This document shows, one piece after another, positions 57,373-64,000 of a stretch of DNA of 64,000 nucleotides. Origin of the DNA: Aurantimicrobium minutum. Its GTDB lineage: Bacteria; Actinomycetota; Actinomycetes; Actinomycetales; Microbacteriaceae. The position numbers and the translations under genes are program-made. Location of the stretch: the NCBI RefSeq assembly GCF_002355535.1, contig NZ_AP017457.1, forward strand, positions 1,054,001 through 1,118,000. Reading direction: 5' to 3'. Under the pieces are notes generated by a model. That model was not told the DNA's origin, made no database searches, and worked only from the letters and a program-made list of their open reading frames with translations. Position 1 is the stretch's first letter. Each line of letters begins with the position of its first letter.

Positions 57373-57388
57373 GTAACCTAACTGAAAC
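57373..57388. promoter_or_regulatory. GlnR-type box upstream of glnR
   Basis: GTAAC-N6-GAAAC matches the actinobacterial GlnR half-site consensus gTnAC-n6-GaAAc exactly, 47 bases upstream of the glnR start. It suggests autoregulation. Only one such 16-mer was seen; GlnR promoters often have two. Confidence 0.6.
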
Positions 57389-57434
57389 ACAGCTCATTTA
57401 CAATAAAACAACAAGCCGAAGCGAGGTGATGATC

Positions 57435-58124
57435 ATGGCAAGCATCCTGATTCTCACTGCGCGCTCCAGCGTGGAAGTTCTTCCCGCTTTGGGTTTGCTA
57501 TCCCACACGGTTAAAACCATTCCTGCGGAGCCTGCTCAACTTGTCTCAGCACCGCACTGCGATGTGGTTATGGTTGATGCCCGTGCTGATCTGGCCAATG
57601 CTAAGAGTCTGTGCAAGATTCTTACCGCCACCGGTTTGAGCTCTCCGCTGCTTCTGATCATCACCGAGGGTGGTCTGGCTGCAGTCACTGCAGACTGGGG
57701 CATTACTGATGTTGTTCTCGACACGGCAGGTCCTGCTGAAGTTGATGCTCGTATTCGTTTAGCTCTTGGTCGCGCTGAGCAGGAATCTCCCTCAGAAGCT
57801 CGTATTTCTGCCTCCGGCATCGTCATTGATGAAGCCTCTTACTCGGTCAAGGTTCACGACAAGCCGTTGGATCTGACCTATAAAGAGTTTGAACTTCTGC
57901 GCTTTTTGGCAACCCATCCCTCACGAGTGTTCACCCGGGAACAGTTGCTCAGTGAAGTGTGGGGATATGACTATTTCGGTGGTACCCGAACAGTGGACGT
58001 ACACGTGCGTCGTCTGCGCGCCAAGCTGGGCGATATGGAGCAGGTTATTGGCACGGTGCGTAACGTGGGCTACCGCTTCAATGTGGCTGATGAGAGTCAC
58101 GATCGCTCTTCGGTAACCTCCTAG
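57435..58124 (+). CDS. glnR: GlnR, orphan OmpR-family nitrogen regulator
   Basis: 229 residues from ATG 57435 with GAGGT upstream; other starts lie nine bases before. The receiver-like domain ([14 protein letters not shown] ... [19 protein letters not shown] ... [13 protein letters not shown]) follows the actinobacterial GlnR pattern, with Asp48 present but without the usual acidic pair, so it is not a normal phospho-receiver. The winged helix ([49 protein letters not shown]) is complete. No kinase gene is near. It controls nitrogen and often phosphate or carbon genes in relatives. Confidence 0.93.
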   Translation: MASILILTARSSVEVLPALGLLSHTVKTIPAEPAQLVSAPHCDVVMVDARADLANAKSLCKILTATGLSSPLLLIITEGGLAAVTADWGITDVVLDTAGPAEVDARIRLALGRAEQESPSEARISASGIVIDEASYSVKVHDKPLDLTYKEFELLRFLATHPSRVFTREQLLSEVWGYDYFGGTRTVDVHVRRLRAKLGDMEQVIGTVRNVGYRFNVADESHDRSSVTS

Positions 58125-58161
58125 TTTCTTTCCGGTCACCTGCGCGTGCCAATATGAATGT

Positions 58162-60330
58162 ATGGCCCCGCACGAAATCGATTCGGACTCTGTCGACGTT
58201 GACAACGACTTCGACGAGTTCGTTGCTGTCGCAACCGGATCGTTGCCTTCTGATCGCTTCCTCGATCGGGAACTGAGTTGGCTTGCGTTCAATCAGCGAG
58301 TATTAGAACTAGCCGAGGATGCCAACCTTCCCCTGCTCGAGCGGGCAAACTTCTTGGCCATCTTTGCCAGCAACCTTGATGAGTTCTTTATGGTGCGCGT
58401 GGCAGGTCTCAAGCGCCGCATCATGACCGGCCTGGCAGTGCCCACCAACATTGGTCGGGCTCCAGCTGATGTGTTGGCAGATATCTCTGCCCGAGCCCAC
58501 GAACTTCAGCTGCGTCATGCTGCGGTGTATCAAGACAGCGTCAAGCCTGCACTCTCTGAGGCGGGCATTCAGATCGTGACCTGGGATTCACTCGACGCTG
58601 CCGATCACGACATCTTGCACGACTACTTCACCGACCAGATCTTCCCCGTGTTGATGCCACTGGCAGTGGACCCCGCACACCCCTTCCCCTATATCTCTGG
58701 TTTGTCGTTGAACCTGGCTATTCGTGTGCGCAACAGCAAGACCGGAACCGAAGAGTTTGCACGTTTGAAAGTTCCCCAGATGTTGCCCCGCTTTGTTCGT
58801 GTGGACAGCCGTGAAGCTGTCACTAACGTGCGCTACATCGCTTTGGAAGATCTCATTGCAAACCAATTGCAAGACCTCTTCCCGGGCATGGAGATCTTGG
58901 AGCACCACACCTTCCGTGTGACGCGCAACGAGGATGTCCAAATCGATGAGGACGAAACCGAAGACCTCATCCAGGTTTTGGAAAAGGGTCTGCTCAAGCG
59001 CCGCTTTGGTCCCCCCATTCGTCTTGAAGTAGCTGAGCAGATGGACCCCACCACCTTGGATCTGCTCATCCGTGAACTCGATATCACCGAGCAAGAGGTC
59101 TATCGCCTGCCAGAACCACTGAACCTGGGCGGTCTGTTTGAAATTGCGGGAATCAAACGTCCCGAACTGCACTACGCACCCCACGTTCCCACCACAGCTG
59201 CTGGGCTCACCGCTGCAGACGCGAATGAGCCACGGAGTATTTTCTCCTCGATTCGCCGAGGGGATGTGCTGTTGCACCACCCCTACGAATCGTTCTCAAC
59301 CAGCGTGCAGTCATTCTTGGAGCAAGCGGCTGCTGACCCCAACGTCTTGGCTATTAAGCAGACGCTCTATCGCACCAGTGGTGACAGCCCTATCGTGCAG
59401 GCACTTATTAATGCCGCCGAGGCCGGCAAGCAGGTTCTCGCCCTGGTAGAAATCAAGGCCCGCTTTGATGAGCAGGCCAACATCAGCTGGGCGCGCAAGC
59501 TAGAAAAAGCCGGCGTACACGTTGTCTATGGTTTGGTGGGACTGAAGACCCACTGCAAGCTTGCTTTGGTGATTCGCCAAGAAAAGGGTGAGCTCAAGCA
59601 CTACAGCCACATTGGTACTGGAAACTACAACCCCAAGACCTCCAGGCTTTATGAAGACTTTGGTCTGCTCACCGCAGATCCTGTTGTGGGTAAAGACCTC
59701 ACCCGTTTGTTCAACGAGCTCTCGGGTTATGCCATTGAAAAGAAGTTCAAGCGCCTGTTGGTTGCTCCCCTGCACCTGCGCAAGGGTCTGCTCAAACTCA
59801 TCAACGCCGAAACCAAGAATGCCCAGGCAGGTTTACCTGCCCGCATTCGCATCAAGATCAACTCGATGGTGGATGAGAAAATCATTGACGCTCTCTACCT
59901 CGCCAGCCAAGCAGGCGTGAAAGTGGATGTGTGGGTGCGCGGTATTTGCTCCCTCAAGGCAGGGGTTCCTGGCCTGAGCGAGAACATTCGTGTGCGCTCT
60001 ATTCTGGGTCGCTATCTCGAGCACTCTCGTGTGTTCATGTTTGAGAACAACGGTGACCCCCAGGTTTACATCGGTAGTGCCGACATGATGCACCGCAACC
60101 TCGACCGTCGCGTTGAAGCGTTGGTTCGTCTGTCTACTCCAGAACACATCACTGAACTTTCTGAGCTGTTTGACCTTGCCCTCGATGACACAACAAGCTC
60201 ATGGTGGCTAGAGTCAGATGGTTCCTGGAAACGTCACGTTGCCGACGCGGCTGGAAACACCTTGGTGGATCTGCAAGATCTGCTCATGAAACAAATTAGT
60301 AAGCGTCGTCGCCCCGGAGGACATAGATGA
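58162..60330 (+). CDS. ppk1: Polyphosphate kinase 1
   Basis: Makes polyphosphate from ATP. 722 residues with the N-terminal domain ([19 protein letters not shown]), the head domain, and catalytic C-terminal domains including the autophosphorylated histidine in [25 protein letters not shown] and [17 protein letters not shown]. Length is normal. It overlaps the NUDIX gene by four bases (ATGA), so the two are translationally coupled, as in mycobacteria where ppk1 and mutT1 are neighbours. Confidence 0.97.
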   Translation: MAPHEIDSDSVDVDNDFDEFVAVATGSLPSDRFLDRELSWLAFNQRVLELAEDANLPLLERANFLAIFASNLDEFFMVRVAGLKRRIMTGLAVPTNIGRAPADVLADISARAHELQLRHAAVYQDSVKPALSEAGIQIVTWDSLDAADHDILHDYFTDQIFPVLMPLAVDPAHPFPYISGLSLNLAIRVRNSKTGTEEFARLKVPQMLPRFVRVDSREAVTNVRYIALEDLIANQLQDLFPGMEILEHHTFRVTRNEDVQIDEDETEDLIQVLEKGLLKRRFGPPIRLEVAEQMDPTTLDLLIRELDITEQEVYRLPEPLNLGGLFEIAGIKRPELHYAPHVPTTAAGLTAADANEPRSIFSSIRRGDVLLHHPYESFSTSVQSFLEQAAADPNVLAIKQTLYRTSGDSPIVQALINAAEAGKQVLALVEIKARFDEQANISWARKLEKAGVHVVYGLVGLKTHCKLALVIRQEKGELKHYSHIGTGNYNPKTSRLYEDFGLLTADPVVGKDLTRLFNELSGYAIEKKFKRLLVAPLHLRKGLLKLINAETKNAQAGLPARIRIKINSMVDEKIIDALYLASQAGVKVDVWVRGICSLKAGVPGLSENIRVRSILGRYLEHSRVFMFENNGDPQVYIGSADMMHRNLDRRVEALVRLSTPEHITELSELFDLALDDTTSSWWLESDGSWKRHVADAAGNTLVDLQDLLMKQISKRRRPGGHR

Positions 60331-61274
60331 GTTCCAAGCCTTCTGCCACGGTTTATGCGGCAGGCGCTGTCCTGTGGCGTCACATCGGTGACGATATTCA
60401 TGTACTTGTTATTCACCGCACCGAACACAAGGATGTCTCACTGCCCAAGGGCAAGGTTGATCCGGGCGAAACACTTCCTCAAACGGCTGTTCGCGAGATT
60501 CGTGAAGAAACCGGCATCAAGGTTTCTCTCGGTGTTCCTCTTGGCGCAACTGAATACGTCATGCCCAATGGCAAGAACAAGTTTGTGCAGTATTGGGCTG
60601 CTGAAGTAACCACCAAAGCAATCCAGAAGTCTAAGTTTGTTCCCAACGGTGAAGTGGCTGCTTTGGAATGGCTCCCTCTTGCTACCGCCCGCGGTGAGCT
60701 CAGCTACGACCCGGATAAAGAAATCCTCGACAACTTTGCTGCCCTCGTGAAAGAAGGGGTTACCAAAACATTTGCTGTCGTAGTCTTGCGCCATGCCAAG
60801 GCCACCTCGCCGTCAGACTGGCGAGGAGAGGACTCCTCTCGCCCGCTGACCGAGCGAGGACTCACCCAAGCACACGGCATTGTCCGCACCATCACAGCTT
60901 GGAAGCCTAAGCGACTGGTATCGAGCACCGCAGTGCGCTGCAAGGAAACCATCACCCCCACCGCCAAAGCACTCGGTGAAGACGTGAAGTTCACGAAGAA
61001 AGTAAGCCAGGACGCCTACGAAAATGGCAGCTCCGATGTGCGCAGTGTTGTGGGAGATATCGTCCGCAAGCGCAAGAGTGCGATTGTCTGCACACACGGT
61101 CCGGTTGCCCCTGCCGTCATTCGTGAGATTGCCCTAGCAACAGGCACCCCTCGCACCTCGGCACTTGATGAGGCAGGCCTACTCGACACCGCAGCATTCA
61201 GCATCGTGCACCTCAGCTCAACGCACCCCTCCTCAGGCATCATTGCTGTGGAGACGCACTCGTCACTGCTGTAA
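60327..61274 (+). CDS. mutT1: NUDIX hydrolase fused to a histidine phosphatase domain (MutT1-like)
   Basis: 315 residues. The N-terminal NUDIX domain has the full box [25 protein letters not shown]. The C-terminal part begins [15 protein letters not shown] (RHA(K) form of the RHG active site) and has the second His in [11 protein letters not shown]. The mycobacterial MutT1 of this architecture removes 8-oxo-GTP and diadenosine polyphosphates. Coupling to ppk1 suggests a shared role in nucleotide and polyphosphate balance (inference). Confidence 0.92.
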   Translation: MSSKPSATVYAAGAVLWRHIGDDIHVLVIHRTEHKDVSLPKGKVDPGETLPQTAVREIREETGIKVSLGVPLGATEYVMPNGKNKFVQYWAAEVTTKAIQKSKFVPNGEVAALEWLPLATARGELSYDPDKEILDNFAALVKEGVTKTFAVVVLRHAKATSPSDWRGEDSSRPLTERGLTQAHGIVRTITAWKPKRLVSSTAVRCKETITPTAKALGEDVKFTKKVSQDAYENGSSDVRSVVGDIVRKRKSAIVCTHGPVAPAVIREIALATGTPRTSALDEAGLLDTAAFSIVHLSSTHPSSGIIAVETHSSLL

Positions 61275-61292
61275 CTCACAGGCATGAAAATG

Positions 61293-61373
61293 CCGAACCG
61301 TAGTGAACGCCTCTCGGCGGAAGGCCGCTCGCAGCGGCGAAATATTGGAGCCCGGGGTTACTACGGTCCGGCA
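61293..61373. ncRNA. Candidate structured RNA or elaborate bidirectional terminator
   Basis: The ends pair as GCCG-ACCGTAGT-AAC with GTT-ACTACGGT-CGGC (about 15 bp with two mismatches). Inside are further perfect hairpins, GCCT/AGGC and CCGCT/AGCGG, and a CCCGGG palindrome, giving a cloverleaf-like branched fold. A second small hairpin GGCAT-GAAA-ATGCC (61282-61295) overlaps its 5' side. There is no good U tract on either strand (ATTTTC on -). It lies between convergent genes; it matches no RNA family I know. Confidence 0.45.
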
Positions 61374-61388
61374 CAACAAGAATAGCAA

Positions 61389-62018
61389 TTAGTCCAGAGC
61401 GTGGTCACGCCACAACCGGGCACACACAGCCAATTCATGGGCAGTTTGTGTCAATCGTGCAGCTTGTTGAGTGAGTGTCCCAGCGCGCTCAGGATGAGTC
61501 AGATCGGAAAGGTTGGCAGTTGCGGTACAGCCGGCTGAAACGATTCGACAAAACGCTGCTGCACGATCGAGTGCTCCACTGAAATCTCCGGTGAATGCTC
61601 CGTGCAAAATCGTGTCGGCTAACGTCACCATCTCATCAGGACCTGCTGGGGTAGGGGCACCGGCAACAACAACATCGGCTGTGCTGAGCTGTTCAAGACC
61701 TTCACTAAAGAGCACACTCATCTGGGGTGCCTGGGCACGAATGAGGTCTCTAATTAAGTACATCCGCCACAGTGCACCGGGTAAGGAGTGTGCGCTTGAG
61801 CGGGACCACAGTTCCGCCAGAGTATCGATGCCGTTCTCATCGGCGAAAGTGACAACCCGCTGCACCACGTCTGCCGAGGCGCCCTCCTGCACACGAGATA
61901 ACAATGCCCGCGCTGTGTCATGAGCAATGGCCGAAACTTCGGCTGGATCATCCCCGCCCTGAAATGCGCTGAACTCATGGCCAGCAAACAATGCTGGTTT
62001 TCGATAGGGCGCAGACAT
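61389..62018 (-). CDS. Conserved actinobacterial hypothetical protein
   Basis: 209 residues from MSAPYRKPALFAGHEFSAFQGGDD at ATG 62018; the 14-residue extension to 62060 is not conserved-looking. Wholly helical, with ENGIDTLAELWSRSSAHSLPGALWRMYLIRDLIR and a C-terminal region rich in LTQQAARLTQTAHELAVCARLW. Homologues appear widely in actinobacteria, sometimes mislabelled as an RNA polymerase subunit. Function unknown. It is divergent from the small membrane protein/dsbB pair. Confidence 0.85.
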   Translation of the reverse strand: MSAPYRKPALFAGHEFSAFQGGDDPAEVSAIAHDTARALLSRVQEGASADVVQRVVTFADENGIDTLAELWSRSSAHSLPGALWRMYLIRDLIRAQAPQMSVLFSEGLEQLSTADVVVAGAPTPAGPDEMVTLADTILHGAFTGDFSGALDRAAAFCRIVSAGCTATANLSDLTHPERAGTLTQQAARLTQTAHELAVCARLWRDHALD

Positions 62019-62050
62019 GTATTCATTCTGCCGGAGACTAGGGTGAATAT

Positions 62051-62209
62051 ATGGACACAATCGTCTTCGCCCTCATTCTGGCATCAGCACTTCTCATCAT
62101 TTTTGTCAAAAAGCGTTGGGTCGTTGTTCTCGGCTTTGCAGTGGCATTTATTGCCACAGCATTCCTGTTTTCACACCACGTCACCAGCACCCTTGATTTG
62201 AGCTTCTAA
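62051..62209 (+). CDS. Small membrane protein upstream of the DsbB-like gene (52 residues)
   Basis: ATG 62051. Two membrane segments (VFALILASALLIIFV and WVVVLGFAVAFIATAFLF) joined by a KKRW turn, then a HHVTSTLDLSF tail. Its TAA overlaps the dsbB ATG (TAATG), a coupling arrangement, so it may be an accessory of the oxidase. No ribosome site is visible and the ATG may be leaderless. Family not recognised. Confidence 0.7.
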   Translation: MDTIVFALILASALLIIFVKKRWVVVLGFAVAFIATAFLFSHHVTSTLDLSF

Positions 62210-62910
62210 TGAGTGAGATTCACGTCTCTGCCTTGCAGACCGAAACCGGCAACACCACTGTTGTGGTTGGTGACACCCGCGTTGTTGTTCCCCCACCCAC
62301 CAAGCCTCACCACATCCTCTTAGGCAAGCTGGGCTTCTGGGCACAGATCGGATTCATGCTTGCCTACATCGGAGTTCTCTCCGGTGCAATGTTCTACTTC
62401 CAATTCGGCTTGGGCGAATTCCCCTGCCCACTGTGTATCACCCAGCGCATGGGCATGATGCTCTCTTCACTGGGTGCGCTCTATGTCGTGGTGAACTCAC
62501 TGCGAGGAACGCTCTCACCCTCTGGCTTCATGACTGGTTTGGGCTTTGCCATCTTGGGTGCACTCCTGGGTGCCACGATGTCGATTCGCCAAATCTTGCT
62601 GCACATCATGCCCGGTGACCCCGGCTACGGCGGAGCCGTGCTGGGTCTTCACCTCTACACTTGGGCACTGATCAGCTTCGTTGTGGTGTTGGTCTTCGCT
62701 GGTGTCCTGCTCACCTTCGGAACTGAATTCCTGCCTGTTCGCCCCAGCTCGAGCTTTGGTCGTGTGGTGGCATGGGTAGTAATCGGGATCTTCCTGTTCA
62801 CCATCGTGGCCAACCTGATTGCGGTCTTCGCTCTTGAAGGCTTCAACTGGTACCTGCCAGATGACCCCACCAGCTATGAACTGTTCAACCAGCTGGGCTG
62901 GAGTAAATAG
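62209..62910 (+). CDS. DsbB-like disulfide bond formation protein
   Basis: 233 residues with five predicted membrane segments after a ~40-residue leader. The first external loop has FPCPLCITQRMGMM, the DsbB CxxC that passes electrons to quinone. The chain has no other cysteine, so the second DsbB pair (Cys104/Cys130 in E. coli) that contacts DsbA is absent; the loop instead reads LHIMPGDPGYGGAVLGLHLYTW. It would oxidise the DsbA-like protein of this window by another route (inference). Confidence 0.88.
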   Translation: MSEIHVSALQTETGNTTVVVGDTRVVVPPPTKPHHILLGKLGFWAQIGFMLAYIGVLSGAMFYFQFGLGEFPCPLCITQRMGMMLSSLGALYVVVNSLRGTLSPSGFMTGLGFAILGALLGATMSIRQILLHIMPGDPGYGGAVLGLHLYTWALISFVVVLVFAGVLLTFGTEFLPVRPSSSFGRVVAWVVIGIFLFTIVANLIAVFALEGFNWYLPDDPTSYELFNQLGWSK

Positions 62911-62957
62911 ACACTTCTGGTCTGTTCTAGACTAGATACGTGCTTTTCAAGCACGGC

Positions 62958-63034
62958 GGGCCTCTAGCTCAGTTGGTTAGAGCATCGGACTTTTAATCCG
63001 AGGGTCGTGGGTTCGATCCCCACGGGGCCTACCA
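62958..63034 (+). tRNA. tRNA-Lys (anticodon UUU)
   Basis: Cloverleaf with acceptor GGGCCTC/GGGGCCT (wobble pairs at both ends), D-arm GCTC/GAGC, anticodon loop CTTTTAA with anticodon TTT, T-arm around GTTCGATCC, and encoded CCA. The downstream DNA changes in composition, so its 3' end is a candidate integration site. Confidence 0.95.
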
Positions 63035-63040
63035 AATAAA

Positions 63041-63075
63041 CAAAGGGAAGTAGCCGGATTGGTTACTTCCCTTTG
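63041..63075 (+). terminator. Hairpin after tRNA-Lys
   Basis: CAAAGGGAAGTA and its perfect complement around an 11-base loop, six bases after the tRNA. The U tract is poor, so it may be a processing or terminator-like hairpin. Confidence 0.65.
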
Positions 63076-63080
63076 TAGCA

Positions 63081-63104
63081 TCTGGGACCCTATCTGGGAC
63101 CCTA
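63081..63104. repeat. Tandem 12-bp repeat downstream of tRNA-Lys
   Basis: TCTGGGACCCTA occurs twice without a gap, followed by TCT, and a degenerate third copy (TGGGACCTTA) at about 63125-63134. Position beside a tRNA suggests recombinase arm-type sites or a remnant of an attachment region; not proven. Confidence 0.6.
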
Positions 63105-63183
63105 TCTCACTCTTTTTAATGTCCGTGGGACCTTATACAGTTATGAGTGCCAATCAAGAGGCCATAACAAAAAGGGGGAAATA

Positions 63184-63885
63184 ATGGCTGTTTTAGTCAT
63201 TCCACTGAAAGATACTGAGTGGATTTCTGGGGTAGGTGAGACATACAGACTTGCCAACTGGAAGAAGCTAATTGGCAATATAAAGCCAGGGGTTGAGTAT
63301 AAGCAGAAGCTAATGGTTCATCTCGTTCCAGAACCAACAAACAAATATGACAAAACTGCAGTAGCTCTCCACGTAAACAGTATTCATGTCGGATATTTGC
63401 CAAGTGATCTAGCTGCAAAACACTTCAACAAAATAAGCGCCGTCTACAAGCGGAAAGATTCCCTTGTTGCATATGGTTCAATATGGGCAGTGAAAAGAGG
63501 TAGCGACCTGAACGTCAACGTGTCAGTTAACCTGCCCGAGTCAATCGACCTAGCATCATTGACAAACCTAGAAGATGCCCCAAGCCAGCCGACTCGCTCT
63601 TCAGCCTCCGAGGTTTCTAACATTATTGAGCTGCCTTCTTCGCAAAAAGAAACTAAAGCTCCTACAACTACACTTCGTGAAAAAATTGCAGCAGATAAGA
63701 AAGCATCAGCTCTATTCCTGGTATTAATTATCCTTTTCAAGGTATTTGTTACCCTCTTTGTTGCAGCTGCAGCCCAGGGGATTTCTGGTACACCAGTTGC
63801 AGCACTAATTGTGTTTGTTGCCGGATTTGTCTGGATTGTCTTTGGCAAGAAAATCAAAGCAGCTCGAGACGCTAGGAAGAAGTAA
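63184..63885 (+). CDS. HIRAN-like domain membrane protein
   Basis: 233 residues, ATG after AGGGGGAAATA. Residues ~40-85 (MVHLVPEPTNKYDKTAVALHVNSIHVGYLPSDLAAKHFN) have the HIRAN pattern EPxNxYDxxAV...hGYLP, usually a domain that recognises DNA or nucleic-acid ends. A polar linker (~120-165) leads to two C-terminal membrane segments and the basic tail KKIKAARDARKK. HIRAN domains rarely have membrane anchors. Codon use is more AT-rich than in the genes before the tRNA, consistent with acquired DNA. Confidence 0.78.
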   Translation: MAVLVIPLKDTEWISGVGETYRLANWKKLIGNIKPGVEYKQKLMVHLVPEPTNKYDKTAVALHVNSIHVGYLPSDLAAKHFNKISAVYKRKDSLVAYGSIWAVKRGSDLNVNVSVNLPESIDLASLTNLEDAPSQPTRSSASEVSNIIELPSSQKETKAPTTTLREKIAADKKASALFLVLIILFKVFVTLFVAAAAQGISGTPVAALIVFVAGFVWIVFGKKIKAARDARKK

Positions 63886-63888
63886 CCC

Positions 63889-64000
63889 ATGAGGAAGATT
63901 CTTGGGATAGCTGCAGGAGCAATTACTGCAGTAGCTTTCACCATCTGGGGAGTGGCATCAGTCAACACAACACCCGAGCCTGTACAGACACAGCAAGTAG
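63889..64000 (+). CDS. Secreted protein, N-terminal fragment (cut by window edge)
   Basis: Thirty-seven codons are visible: MRKILGIAAGAITAVAFTI and onward to ASVNTTPEPVQTQQV, an N-terminal signal-peptide or anchor followed by a Thr/Pro/Gln-rich stretch. ATG 63889 lies three bases after the previous stop, so it is in one operon with the HIRAN-like gene. The rest lies outside the window and the family cannot be told. Confidence 0.7.
   Translation, partial: MRKILGIAAGAITAVAFTIWGVASVNTTPEPVQTQQV

Noticed and set aside
58588-59280. 230-residue ORF antisense to ppk1
   Set aside because: Shadow of a strongly conserved gene.
63081-63134. CRISPR array
   Set aside because: Units are 12 bp without spacers; only two exact copies.

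Overview
The window looks like a chromosomal segment of a small-genome actinobacterium of the Microbacteriaceae, probably a freshwater lineage such as Aurantimicrobium or Rhodoluna (inference). Reasons: several gene sets conserved in actinobacteria (pmt next to rsmI, carD-ispDF-cysS-rlmB, an orphan GlnR regulator, DUF3263, DUF3027 and DUF3048 proteins, XPB helicase with its partner), sortase signals of the LAxTG type, moderate GC, very short intergenic gaps and many GTG starts. There are no rRNA genes, CRISPR arrays or transposases. Nearly everything is chromosomal housekeeping; only the last ~1 kb looks like accessory DNA.

Layout. 1-4.5 kb: the 5' part of metG and a ferric-iron ABC transporter (ATPase, permease, lipoprotein) behind two DtxR/IdeR-type operators. 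4.5-14.8 kb: rsmI, a protein mannosyltransferase, L-serine dehydratase, homocysteine methyltransferase, an MFS exporter and the helicase HrpA. 14.8-16.7 kb: two tandem paralogous cell-wall proteins sharing a 363-bp direct repeat. 16.7-20.6 kb: a ribonucleotide reductase operon with paired NrdR-like boxes. Its beta subunit has the residue pattern of the tyrosine-free Mn/Fe class Ic enzymes. The C-terminal CxxC redox tail of the alpha subunit appears to sit on a separate 26-codon ORF coupled to nrdA by TAATG; this is the most unusual item in the window. 20.7-32.8 kb: an MFS transporter, a rimJ-SDR-pdxH-malY operon, 5-formyl-THF cyclo-ligase, a 1335-residue helicase-like protein with broken ATPase motifs, rlmN, and a tiny Cys-rich protein behind a perfect CsoR-like palindrome. 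32.8-43.7 kb: tRNA-Arg, an HNH nuclease behind a leader peptide and terminator, an NlpC/P60 protein, a DtxR-family regulator, serC, a cold-shock protein with DUF3027, the XPB pair and a two-component system. 43.8-57.3 kb: a lone WXG100 protein, groEL with two CIRCE operators, cspA with a DtxR-like box, tRNA-Thr abutting a DUF3263 gene, a DsbA-like oxidoreductase, rlmB-cysS-ispDF-carD, gpmA and ygfZ. 57.3-63 kb: glnR with a GlnR-type box, ppk1-mutT1, a DsbB-like protein and tRNA-Lys. After tRNA-Lys the sequence becomes more AT-rich, with short repeats, a HIRAN-like membrane protein and a truncated secreted protein, which fits the edge of an integrated island.

Connections within the window: the DtxR-family regulator (34730-35428) could act on the operators before the iron transporter and before cspA; the DsbA-like and DsbB-like proteins could form one oxidative folding pair; the HrcA and NrdR repressors implied by the CIRCE and NrdR boxes are not encoded here.
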